From contig CM041465.1 in the NCBI GenBank assembly GCA_023213395.1, forward strand, positions 137,399,741 through 137,463,740: a stretch of 64,000 bases of DNA, written 5' to 3'. Positions 52,830 to 64,000 of this stretch are shown here, piece after piece; the stretch's first letter is position 1; each line of letters begins with the position of its first letter. The translations under genes and the position numbers were made by a program. This DNA is from Cycas panzhihuaensis (Eukaryota > Cycadophyta). The notes beneath the pieces were generated by a model. It did not search any database and was not told the DNA's origin. It saw only the letters and a list, made by a program, of their open reading frames with translations.

Positions 52830-53919
52830 TCCTATAGATTGCCTTTGTGTTAAAGAGTTTGCCCTAGTCATATGAGAAGTTTGTCATAGTTTGACAATAG
52901 CTGAGAAACTCCGCACAATCACTTTTAATGAACTTGAGGGTTTGCTATTACAACAAGAGTAGTTGTTGAAAGAAAGTAATAAAGACAAAACATTTGGTGC
53001 ATATGCAATAAAGTACAAAGGGCATAAGCTCTTTATTTAGAAGGAGAATGTTGCTCCCAAGGAACATAATGCTTAGAAGAAGTGTCTTAAGTTCTTTAAA
53101 GGGCTAGGTAAATCAAGAGTATGTTATTACTATGGTAGACCTAGGCACTTTAAAAAAGACCGTAGAAAGTTGTAATATGATTAATAGAAATAGTATGATT
53201 AGTTGAAATAGCAAAAGAAACAATGGTTTGGTTCTTTTTTTGGTCATTCTTCAAGTAAGGATGAAAAGGAATGACTCTTCATACCAATTTAATAGTTGAG
53301 GTATAATTTTGATGAAGCTTGTTATATTGATTCAAGTGTTGCTAGACACATGGCATACAAGTTAGAATGGTTTAGACACGTGTGGGAGGCTAAAAGTCAA
53401 TTTGTTATACTTGGTGATGACTCCATACTACAAGCTGAAGGAATTGGCTTGGTCTTTATAATTACACCAAGTGGTGAGAGTACTTACATCAATGACATTT
53501 TGTGTGTACCTAGACTAATGAAGGATATGATCTTTATTAGTCAAATTAAGAAAAATAACATGAGTGTTCATTTTGAACATGGCAAATATATAATCAAAGA
53601 TAGGAATGGAAAAGTTGTAGCAATAGGTATAGAAGAAGATGGCCTTTATAAGTCAAAAGGCAGAAATGTGAATCAAAGAGCATTTACTACTAATATAACT
53701 CAAGAATCATTCACTTAGATGCATGGGACATTTGAATTAGTCTTGTATTTGGTTGATGCTTAAATTGAATATGATACATGGCTTACCAAGACTTGAAATT
53801 AAAAATTATCTATGTGAACCATGTATAATGATCAAGGAACATCAAGAGAAATTTGAAAGAGGTAAAGCCTTAAGAGTAAAAGAGAAATTGGACTTATGTC
53901 CACTATGATATTTGTTGAT
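52830..53919 (+). pseudogene. Ty1/copia gag, protease, start of integrase (copy B)
   Basis: Counterpart of 6880-7976. The protease frame 53296-53718 keeps DSSVARHM, GDDSILQAEG and ILCVPRLMKDM. At its end copy B reads ACTCAAGAATCATTCACTTAGATG, while copy A reads ACTCAGAAGAATCATTCACGGCTTAGATG, so the pre-integrase frame is cut eight codons earlier in B. The integrase start reads GAAATTGGACTTATGTCCACTATGATATTTGT, one frameshift from LDL..VHYDIC. Confidence 0.88.
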
Positions 53920-54699
53920 TGTTAGATTGGTTAAGTGTTAACCACATACTTACATTAATGTAAATGTGGTTAATTAGTGAGTTGATTAGTTGAATGGCCA
54001 GGATTAACGAAGAGTTGCATCCCTTTAGATGGACGTACCATACAAGTTTGTATATATATACCAACCCTTAGATTGGATGTATCATCTCATTATAGTGCAA
54101 TCAACGTAACCACTGATTTGGCTTAGTGGGCTTTTTCGTGAAACAGTTTTTCGACATAAATCTAGTGTACTATTCTTTGTTGTTTGATGCTTGTTATGTA
54201 TGTTAAAGATTTGGATGTATGTTGTGCATGTTAAACCATTCACAATCTTAACATGGTATCAAAGCAAGCATCAAACAATAAAGAATAGTACACAGGATAT
54301 ACCTAGGAAAACCCTTTTGGAAAATACTGCCTTCACTTGGAGATTTCTAATTGAAGCCTAATTCCTTACATTTCCATTAAAGGGGATGCTAGAGTGGTTA
54401 AGTGTTAACCATATAGTTAATTAATGTAAATGTGGTTAATTAATGAGTTGATTAGTTGAATAGCCATGATTAACGAAGAGTCGCATTTCTTTATATGGAT
54501 GTACCATATGGGTTTATATGTATTCCAAGCCCTAGGTTGGATTGTAATGAATGTAATGATTGATTTGGCTTGGTGGGTTTCTTTCTCAAGAGGGTTTTTC
54601 TACATATATTCAGTGCATCATTCTTTGTTATTTGATGCATGTTGTGTATGCTAAAGATCCGGATGTATGGTGCATGTTAAACCATTTACAATCTTGGCA
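53920..54699 (+). mobile_element. TRIM-like element nested in copia integrase (copy B)
   Basis: LTR 1 53920-54253, primer site TGGTATCAAAGC at 54254-54265, polypurine tract ending at 54386, LTR 2 54387-54699. Same insertion point as in copy A, so the insertion predates the duplication or the two copies are alleles. Confidence 0.82.
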
Positions 54700-57238
54700 T
54701 GAACTAATACTAACAAGATCACTTGGAGGTGCAAAATAACTTTTTACCTTGATGCTTTCTCGAGGAAAGCATGGGTTTATTCCATAATGAGAAGTCACAT
54801 GCCTTTGATATTTTCAAAGAATTTAAAGAGAAGGCTAAAAATAAAAGTGCACAGGTTGAAAATCCTCGATCTAATAATAGTGGTGAATACACCTCCAAAG
54901 AATTTGATCAATGTTGTAAGAATCATGGAATCAAAAGTAGTTCACAACTATATATACACCATAGTAAAATAAAATGATAGGAAGGATGAATATGACTCTT
55001 ATTGAAAATGCCAAGTTAATATTGAATGCCAAGAGTTTACTAGATTCGACAAGAGCTATGATGCAACAATTTACTTGACGAACAAGAGTCCTATAAAGGT
55101 TGTTAGGAATGCGATGCTTGAGGAGGCTTGGATAGATGTAAAGCCTACAATGAGCCCTTGTAGAATCTTTGAGTGTATAGGATGCATACACATTCCAAAG
55201 GAGAAACAATAAAAATTTGATTAAGAAAATTTAAATTGCATTTTCATTTGGTATAATCAGAGGGGCAAAACTTATTGACTGTACAGTTGAAAAGTCAAAG
55301 TGGCGCAGACAACGTGTGACGCCATATTTTGAGTACGTGACAAGGAGAAAACCCTAGGTTCATTGCAATTTAGGCAAGAGAAAGGAAAACAAATCAAGAA
55401 ACAACTATGATCAAGTTGTTTGAGAGAATTTGTCATGCTCAATCATAACCGATCAATGCATTAGTTGATACTATTGATGAAGAGGAGGGATTTAAGGATG
55501 TTAAATTTGAAATCATTTTGCCGTCAAAGAGGTTGCTCAAATGGTATCTGAAAACAATTGTTGATGCATAGTCACTTGAGACACAAGGTAAGCAAAAATC
55601 CAAGATGAGACCTATATAAGGGTCAATTATGCTCTTATGACATAGGTGCTTAATGCAAAAAAGGCTTCCACTTTTAAGGGGGCAAATTCAGAGAAAAAGT
55701 GGAAAGACGTTATAGATGTTGAAATCTGAGCAGCGAGCAAGAATAAAACTTGGGATTTAGTATAATTTCTCAAAGGTAAATGTGCAATTGGATGTAGACG
55801 GGTTTATATGACCAAATTCATATAAAATGGCTCGATTGAACTATAAAACTATATTAGTACAAAGGCTTCAAGTAGAAAGGAGGAGTTGATGATCAGGAGA
55901 CCTTTGCTCTAGTAGTAAAAATGATGACTATAAGGATCATACTTGCTTTCACTTCCTAATTTAAATGGAAATTACACTAGTTTGATATGAACAGCATTCT
56001 CCTTAATGGAGATTTGATAGAAGAGGTCTATATGGAGTAGCCACTTGGATATGTAGAGGAGGGTAAGGGATATTTGGCATGTCCCCTCTAAAAAAGGCTT
56101 TGTATGGCTTAAAGTAGCTTATTAAAGCCTGGTATTTTTAAAATTGATGATTGTTTTCATAAGAATGGATTTGAAAATTCGTTAGTTGATTCAAACTTGT
56201 ATATAAAGGTTCATGATGGAAAATTTGTGACCTCCATGCTCTTGTATGCTGGTGATTTAGTCATAACAAGAAATGATACCTCAATTGTAAAAGACTTAAA
56301 AGAAGATTTGAAGAACACTTTTAAAATGATTGATCTTCAACTACTCTATTATTTCCTCAAATTAGAAGTTTGGTAAAGACCTAGTAGGATATCCATTTTG
56401 CATACTAAATACACATGGAAAATTTTGGAAAAATTCGTAATGGAGGACCACAAGCCTTCATTGATCCCAATGGAAGCATGGACAAAGTTATTAGCTTAAG
56501 ATGAAGGGAAGTGTATATGGCAATTTATGCATACAAAAAGTTAAAAGTTACATTTATTTGATTACAACTAAACCTAATATTATTTATGCAATAGGCATGG
56601 GATCCAAGTTCATGATAGAACTAAAGCAAAGCCATTAGAAAATTGGAAGGAGGATTTTGAGATACTTGTAGGAAACACTATAGTATGGACTTGAGTTTAC
56701 CCACAACAATAATTTTGTCTTGGAGGGTCTTTTTTATTTAGATTAGGTTGGATGCATCGATGAGAAGGTTCATTTTTAGATACTATTTTAGTGTTGGATT
56801 AGTTATTGTAACTTGGGGCCACAAAAAACTACCCAATGATGTCATTTCTTTTCCTAAAGCACAGCATAACGCTATAGTTATAGCATGCGAAGCCATCTAG
56901 TTAAAATTGTTTCTTGGTGATTTAGGTTTTTATGAGAAAGGCATTACAAAGTTGGACCATTATAATTCAAGTACATTGAAGAGAGCCAAGAATCTAGTGT
57001 TTTATGCATGAAACATATTGAGGTGCGTTATCATTTTATTAGAGAGAAGACTCAAAATGGGGAGATTGAGTTGATTTACAAGCTTATTAATAAAACGTTG
57101 GCACACATCTTTACCAAATTATTGGCGCAAGACAAACTTGAGAAGTTTAGAGATGGTATTAATATTAAAGCCAATGAAATAAACATTAAGGGGACTACTA
57201 GAATTAATGTTCGCTTAGGTCATAATTTAAAGTTGTGA
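54700..57238 (+). pseudogene. Ty1/copia integrase, RT, RNase H (copy B)
   Basis: Counterpart of 8757-11303. Integrase core: KSHAFDIFKEFKEKAKNK, then a cleaner NPRSNNSGEYTSKEFDQCC than copy A, where an extra A in CCTCAGATCT shifts the frame. The RT box again reads YAGD, and YME-stop-PLG is shared. Copy B has GAAAATTCGTTAGTTGATTC where copy A lacks a T (GAAAATCGTTAG), restoring ENSLVDSNLYIK. RNase H ends KHIEVRYHFIREKTQNGEIE at 57008 onward. Confidence 0.9.
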
Positions 57239-58721
57239 GTCCTAGTGGTTAAGCGAGTCCTTGATGGGTTAGTTTGAACCATGTGTTATTGAGAGTTACC
57301 AAAGTCTTTAGTGGGCGCATGACACGAGTTAGGATAATTACCACTCTAATGGATAGTTATTTGGCCAGCAGTTGTATTTATATCTATATCATACTTTGTA
57401 TCTCACAATTCAATATTAATAGAAAATATTTGAAGATAGACTAATTTTACTACAAAATCTTTGTTTGTTGTTCTATTATTAACTCATTTTTTTTCTTACA
57501 TAGATAATACTTGGTGGGAGTGAGAGTAGACAAACTCAATATTCTAGGTTGTAGCTTATATTCAGGGTAAATTTTAATGTAAAAAATTAAATACTATAAT
57601 CTAAAGCATAGTATCCTAACACTAGTTTGACAAAATGACAAAATACAGTTGCCAATTTAAAAATCAAATTAGTAATTAGATTAAACTTATGGCTAAAAGG
57701 AGGTTATTGATAAATTACAACTAATTGCTAGGAAGGGTTTAATAAACTAGGTTTAGGTTAATGAGACATGGAAGTTTGGCTGAATGCTTGAATGTTATGT
57801 AATGTTTGAATGCTCATGTGTTATGAAAAAAGGAAGAAAGAATAAAATTTTAAGTCAAACAATATTTCTAATAAAAAAATTTCTCTAAGATATTTTAAAA
57901 CATAAATTTTATAATATTTATGCGAAAATATTTTTCATTATTATATTTTAGACTAGGTCAGGTGTTGGGGCGCATCACTTAGTACTACATTTTGATGTAA
58001 AAAATGTTCCAAGTTGAACTCCTAGGAGATTTATAGGGGTGAACGGGATGAAAGGGTGACAAATTCCAACAAACTAGAAACTGATTTTCTTTTCAAGACT
58101 CCACATCTTTAAAAAAAAAAAAAAAAAAAAATTAGATTTAATATTTGATTTATAACTTCACAAAAAATATAAATATAAGCACACTAGGGAAAATCAAGTT
58201 GATCTATGTTAGTGATTGGTGTGTATTTTTGCATATCAATTTGGCGAGGCTCCTTTGAGTGTTGCGTGTTTTTGTTTTCGTGCGAAGATGAATGGGCATG
58301 ATAGGGATCAACCCCTGTGCAGTACCATGTACTTCTGTTCTTCCTTGATAGTGAATTGAATTTACCATTAACTATGCCTATATTGTATTTCTTGTGTTCG
58401 TTGCATGAGAACGAATACAAGGTAGAATGGGATGAAGCAAGGTCTAAGGTGAGTTAGATGTGAATGCAAGGAGAGGGAAATACACTCTAGAGTGCAAACG
58501 TGATCTTGCTGCTGGGAATCTCACACCTACAAGCTGTAAGAGTGGAAAGAAATGCAAACGGAGGCCACCTGCGCTTGGGTTTCTGAATACTAACGATTGC
58601 AACGGATGCAGGGAAAGCAGTTGGGTCAAAATTTGAGTGTTGAGTTTGTAAGGAAAAAAAAGATAAAAAAGACTGGAAGAAAATTGGATGATTTATCTCC
58701 AGAACTGATCTGGAAAGAATT

Positions 58722-58900
58722 GGCTCTGATACCAATTATAGGGGTCCTGCCACTCCAGCATACAACGGGGACCATGTTCTAGCAAAATTGCCTCCAAATG
58801 GAGATGCCTGAAGGTAGAATAATACAGCAACAAATATTTGATGCCCATTCCCTAAGGCTGCAACCCTTATAAGTAGACACCCGCTAACACCCACATGGTG
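58722..58900 (-). mobile_element. Minus-strand LTR with perfect PBS (copy B)
   Basis: Primer site 58722-58734 (reverse complement TGGTATCAGAGCC). LTR to its right with TATA-like box near 58865. The LTR inner end reads TATAGGGG instead of TGTAGGGG in copy A. Confidence 0.55.
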
Positions 58901-61016
58901 TGGTTGGCTTCCTAGCCATCTTGGGCCACTACAGGGTTAGTAAAATCAGTGAGGTCAGTGATCAGGGGTCAATTGAATCGACATGAGGTTAGGGATTTGA
59001 GTCAGGACATGTGCCCAAGATGGCTTTTCAAACCAACACGGAGATGAAATTATGTTCATACCTTTCAAGGTTGTGCCATTAAATTTGCAACCTTCCAAAT
59101 TCATGGGAACAACTTGAGAACTTCATTAAAAAGTTTGTAATCCTCTTATTCGATGATGTGGTATTACCGAAGATTGCTTTTTCATGCTAAGCAGGTGTTG
59201 TCCATGCTGCATCAATTTGGTTAAGAAAGAATAAACTATTTGGGGCTTTGCCTGCTCGTAATAGTAGTTCAGGTTGATGAGAGGGAACATTAGAGCAATC
59301 AAAAGTTGATCTAACCCAGTAACCTCTTGCAACATGGAGCCCTTTCCTGGTTAGCTTCGTCCTGCAGATGATTTGTTTGAGACTTTCACACAAAGAAGCC
59401 TCATTATAACAAGAATTTTTGAGAGTTACTTCCATTAGACTGGAGTTCTTAGAAGTGTCATTGGGGTTACAGTCATTGAAACCAAAAAAGTCATTTGCTT
59501 CAAGAACAAAAATGATGACAGTGAGTGGTTAAGAGCTATAGATGTTCGCCATATGTTGTGTTTTAGTGATAACATCTACAAGTAACATTGCTTCCCAAAC
59601 TGATCGCCCAGCTTGAAGTATCATCTGATCCAATTGGTGCTTGCTTAATGGGACATAGAAACGATGGGAAGATACCATAACAAGGACCAGAATGCACCGT
59701 TAGGACATACAAAGGCATAGTCAGCAAGGTGTGTGTGTTATCTGAATTTTATTGTTAAGTGATTGCTACCATTAGATTTCTAATTTAGCAGATTCAGGAC
59801 ATACTTTGTTTTTGTCTTTGAACAACATAGTGCTTAGAGATAAATAGAGGCCGCATGGGAAGAATGCATTCTTGCACAACACTTCTTTTCATAGATCAAT
59901 AGGGATTTACTTCTATAGAAGGGAAGAATTTTCATCCTGCCTAATTATGAATTTGGAATAGGGATTGCCATTCACACCCTATTGGCGGTCACAAAGGATT
60001 TGGGAAAACATGTTTGAACATAAGAATCCATTTTATCATGCCAGTTTTTGTATGAGGATAAAAAACAGTAAGTTAAGAAATTTGTCAAACGAACGTTCCC
60101 TATCCTGAGCCAACAAGTTATTGAATGTTTCTGTTTGTGGATTTGACTTTAGATTAGATTAAATGAGTCCTATAGGTGGCCCGACAAACTCCAGCTAGTG
60201 GTTAGATGAGAAATATGCAATTGCTGATTGAATCACTAAGCGCACAAACTTCCTGGCCAAGTGGACCATACAAAGCCTCTCTTGTGACATAATCCTTTTT
60301 TACTTATGGGAACATAAATGTCTTAAGGGTTCCACCTATCACCCTCAGATTCATGTCCAAACATGTATACGATAGAAGACTTGGAAGAGTGTGTTCAACA
60401 CTTGCTTGTAAAATGACTAGTTTTATAGTGTTCTTACATAAATTTGTAAGAATATCTCTAGTTGCATCAGTATTTGAGGCCTTGTTTGGATTTGGGGCTT
60501 ATATGAACATTTCTTGGCAGAAGTGTAATACGATTTACTCACAAGAGAATGCACTGATGACATGGTGAAAGAGCTGAACGCAGAGCTGTTGGTGCCAAGA
60601 CTTGGGAGACCTCTCTTGACCTTCACTTTGATGACCAATTCCATTCATATTGTGATGATTTAATGTGCAAATAAAATAACTATGATGTGGTTAGGTGGCT
60701 ATTGCACCCAACATGATTATAGAAGAGGCTTTAAGTTGCAGTTGCAAACTCTTGCAATTTATCTTGTTCTTTGGATTTTTTCAAGATCAGTTGTTCCTCT
60801 GACAAATATGACCCTTATTTGGGTTGATTTGCTAGCTTAGCCCTGGAGTAGACTCAGATGTGGATTCTTCTGTTCCACCTGCTTGTATAAATATTGTTGT
60901 GTATGAGATTTGTGGTATAAATATTAATGCTTTAATAATGACATTGATTTAAAAAAAAAAAAAGCTATGGAAATTGGACGTCCTAACTGCGATGTTGTTG
61001 TGTGCAACAGTACCAC

Positions 61017-61222
61017 ATATATCCTCTTTATCTGTTTCAGCTGTAAAAGTTAGATTAAACTCAACAATTGTAAGATGGCTTGGATTCAGAACAAGGCAAT
61101 CTGTGAAGACTTGAAGTTGTAGCATATATATCCTTTTTATCTACTTCAGCTGTAAAAGTTAGATTAAACAATGCAGTAACAAGGTCATTTGGATTCAAAC
61201 CAAGGCAATCTGTTAATACTTA
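61017..61222 (+). repeat. ~109-bp tandem repeat (copy B)
   Basis: Counterpart of 15079-15284, with a few substitutions. Confidence 0.8.
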
Positions 61223-62015
61223 ATTGTGCAAAAAGACTCTCTGAGAGTAATGTGGCCATTCATTTTGTTGTTAGCATGACTATCAGAAGTGTAGCAAGAG
61301 TCTTGCTTATTCGGCATTGATTTGAAAATTTGGCATAGCAAAGAGTGAAGCTGCTGCTGCATTGAAATAAATAAATAAGACTTAGAAAAGAGATGTTCCA
61401 CCTTCAGTTTCCAGAGGCAAAATTGTGTTGTTGATACTTGTTGGTGATGTTGTATATTTATACATGGACTTTCATTCAAAACGTTTTAAGGTGCATTTGT
61501 ATGTTGTGAAGTATTGGGATTTCCTATTGCAGATGTTCACACTGAGCAATTGTGTTTTCGGGCATTTACTGAAAATGAAACCCGCAAAAGATTTTGAGTG
61601 CAAACAGTTATTTTCATGAGGAAATGTTTTGCTAAAGTGGGGATTGAAATATACTATTTGACATTTCCATGGAAGATTTGGCCCAAAACTTATTTGCGGA
61701 GGCAAGTAGGGTATACAGAGCTGTGTAGTATTAATTCACAGTTGCACAAGTTACATGATACTTCAAAATCATCACACAATATTTTGTGAGGGGCAGCTTT
61801 TAAATACTGTGTTTTAATTCAAAATCTGATCTGTTTACATAGAAAAATTAAAATATGACAGGTTATAAAGAAAATTTAGAAATATATAGACCTACAAAAT
61901 AAAATAACAATTCTCTACATAGAAATAGAAATATAAATGGAAGTATATTAATGTTCTCAAATGACCGAAACAGTCAATGGTACTGGAGAAAAGATGTTCT
62001 GCATACAATACATGG

Positions 62016-62239
62016 ATAGGGAGTGTGCAGAACTTCTCCAATCTAAACCCATCTAAGACCATCTAGTGATGCACATATGAGCAATAACAATAACAATATA
62101 TTGGCTAAATAAAGTAATACACGAATTCATCAATAGGGAGTGCATAGAGCATCTCCAGTGTAAGCCTGTCTAAGACTGCCCAGTGATGTATGTATGAGCA
62201 ATAACAATAACAATGTCTTGGCCAAATAAAGCAATAGAT
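62016..62239 (+). repeat. ~117-bp tandem repeat (copy B)
   Basis: Counterpart of 16077-16300. Confidence 0.8.
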
Positions 62240-62805
62240 TACTTTGAATGCCGTAATCTCTACATGAGAGATCCTAGAGTTTGATAAGGTTGATACAAGA
62301 GGTGTCTCTCATCCTCTATCATGATCTGGAAACCCTAATGATCTCGTCTTCTCCATCAACTCCTCTGAAGTTCTGTATCACCCATTGTATAAAGTCATTG
62401 AGTGAGTTGTCGATGAATTGCTATTGCAGTACCTTGAGGGGTGATTCCCTTTGATGCCAAGATGTGTTTTTCCCAAGATGGAAGGCCAAAGTCTACAAAG
62501 GTTTTAATTAAGGACTAGTAGAAGTTTGCAAAATGTGCGAGAGGAGACCTAGCAGAGTTGCCTTGATATAAACCTTTGGACTCTTTACACTTTGGTCTGG
62601 TAGTCATTCTCCCTTTATGAGGTGGCTGCTATAAATTGCAAGTGTGTGAGGTGGATTAGAGATTTGAGTATGTGAACAACATTTGATATGCTGTTGATTG
62701 TCTTGAGAGACTGAAGGGCATTTTGTCCTCATGCAATAGTCATTGAGCCAAAAAATGATGTAATAATTAACTGCATACTAGAGGGGTTGCAGCTATTCAA
62801 GAGTC

Positions 62806-62998
62806 ATTTTCTCCTGAAAAACTGCTTTTGGAGAAAAAGAGCAACACACCTATGCCTTGTGTAAGAAGTCGAAGTTGGTGAGGATCCTATGGAGACTCTA
62901 AACAGGTAGTAAAATTTGTCCCTAATCTCATAGTGTACTGGGCATCGAAAAATAAAATGATCTTCAGTCATTGGTTCCGACAAATAAAGCATGTGAAT
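62806..62998 (-). pseudogene. LINE-type zinc-binding remnant (copy B)
   Basis: Counterpart of 16868-17060. In this copy the 62-codon minus frame (62992-62804) is open through TEDHFIFRCPVHYEIRDKFY and RHRCVALFLQK and extends slightly further (QFFRRK), because copy B has GCAGT where copy A has GTAGT (a stop on the minus strand). No RT core was identified upstream. The family assignment rests on the HF..RCP.H...R pattern. Confidence 0.55.
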
Positions 62999-64000
62999 CC
63001 TCTCATTTCAAAGGATAAAATGCTGGGCTTCTACCCTAAATTGGTGAGAGGACACTTCGGACTACCCCATGGGAACTACTAAACCATTCTACATATAGAG
63101 GCATATATACCATGCTGGATCAATTGTAACATATGTAAATTTGAGAAAATGCTCATGGTAGAAAGTTTAGGACTAAGCTACTCTGTGGGAGAAATCCAAG
63201 GAACCTGGAGATATGCTTGGTAAAGTTCATTTCTTATGGCCACATTAATCTCTTTCTCGGATAATGAGATTAGGGTTATCTAAGGGGAACTATGGGTGGA
63301 AGTTCATCACAGAAAGCCCAATCATCTGCAATACAACTGGATCTTAAATATACCTGTACTTGGAGTTTGTTTGAGATAGATATTGTGAGGAATACTGGGC
63401 CAAAAATGGGTATCTATCCTTTCAAACACTAGACTCTGCCATCCTCCTATCCTTCTGTGTAAATGCAAAACAATCCCAAGTATGGCCACCTGATTGAAGG
63501 GGATGTGCTCCAAACTCTGCATGTGTATCACATGTATGCTAAGCATAGCATTTGCACTCCCTCAATCCTTGTCCATTCTAGGGAGGACAGACTTGGTTCT
63601 TACATCTCTGCTCCATGTAAAACCGTAGGCCCATCTAGAGAATCAAAGGACAATTGCTTTATACATATATCTTGGAAATATATTTGAAAACATTGCTTCT
63701 CTAGAGATGAAAGTGAGTCATATCCTTTACGAAATTGAGGCCAAGCTGTTAGATGTATGAAAAAAGTATGCCAGATATTCTTAATTATGTAAAAGATGAA
63801 ACTATCTCCAACCGCTGCTGCCAAAAGGTGAGCAACAATCTAGATAAAACATCCTTAGAGGCACTGAAAACCACCATCTTATTCATTTCTAATTCTTCTT
63901 GTTCTCAGAAAAAGATGGCAAAGCGTTTGTTACAACCCCTAAGAGAAACTATATTATATGCAAATAACAAAAAGGCAATCAAAACATTATACAACATGCA

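Larger units (their letters stand above)
45990..64000 (+). repeat. Large direct duplication, copy B
   Basis: Direct repeat of 1-18062, carrying the same retroelement fragments in the same order and strand. It is cut by the right edge of the window, so the real length is at least 18 kb. Sequence to its left (44509-45989) continues the same minus-strand gag-protease element; the equivalent for copy A would lie before position 1. Confidence 0.97.

Noticed and set aside
1-64000. CRISPR array, prophage, operon or other bacterial system
   Set aside because: No regular spacer-repeat array, no bacterial gene organisation, and abundant plant retroelements throughout.

Overview
The window is nuclear DNA from a seed plant with a large, repeat-rich genome. 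It holds decayed Ty3/gypsy and Ty1/copia LTR retrotransposons, a LINE-like remnant, a miniature LTR element and AT-rich DNA without genes. No convincing host gene, tRNA, rRNA or prokaryotic feature was found. The species cannot be named from this sequence. Almost every open frame is a retroelement fragment or chance.

Layout. (1) Positions 1-18062 and 45990-64000 are the same ~18 kb sequence in direct orientation, about 45.94-45.99 kb apart. Each copy holds, in order: a minus-strand Ty3/gypsy gag remnant; a minus-strand LTR with a primer binding site; a plus-strand Ty3/gypsy pol with a chromodomain-like tail; a plus-strand Ty1/copia gag-pol interrupted in its integrase by a 780-bp TRIM-like element; a second minus-strand LTR with a perfect initiator-Met-type primer binding site; two short tandem repeats (109 and 117 bp units); and a minus-strand LINE zinc-binding remnant. 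(2) 18063-23895 is AT-rich and almost empty, with a ~139-bp tandem repeat. (3) 23896-24395 is a run of exactly 500 N, a scaffold gap. (4) 24396-28420 is a mosaic of repeated gypsy fragments and a minus-strand LTR end. (5) 28421-34360 is AT-rich and contains a very decayed minus-strand Ty1/copia pol with its 3' polypurine tract and LTR edge. (6) 34370-42680 is clearly GC-richer: a candidate plus-strand LTR, unassigned sequence, then a minus-strand gag-protease unit. (7) 42690-44508 has a copia scrap and AT-rich filler. (8) 44509-47870 is a second, related minus-strand gag-protease unit, whose gag part belongs to duplicated copy B.

Functionally nothing here looks active. Both reverse transcriptases lack the first catalytic Asp (FND for F/YxDD in gypsy, YAGD for YVDD in copia), and conserved Gln codons have become TAG stops. 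The main points of interest are the 18 kb duplication on either side of a gap (false duplication or real 46-kb tandem duplication), the clustering of differences between the copies at CAG/CTG sites, and the nested miniature retroelement.
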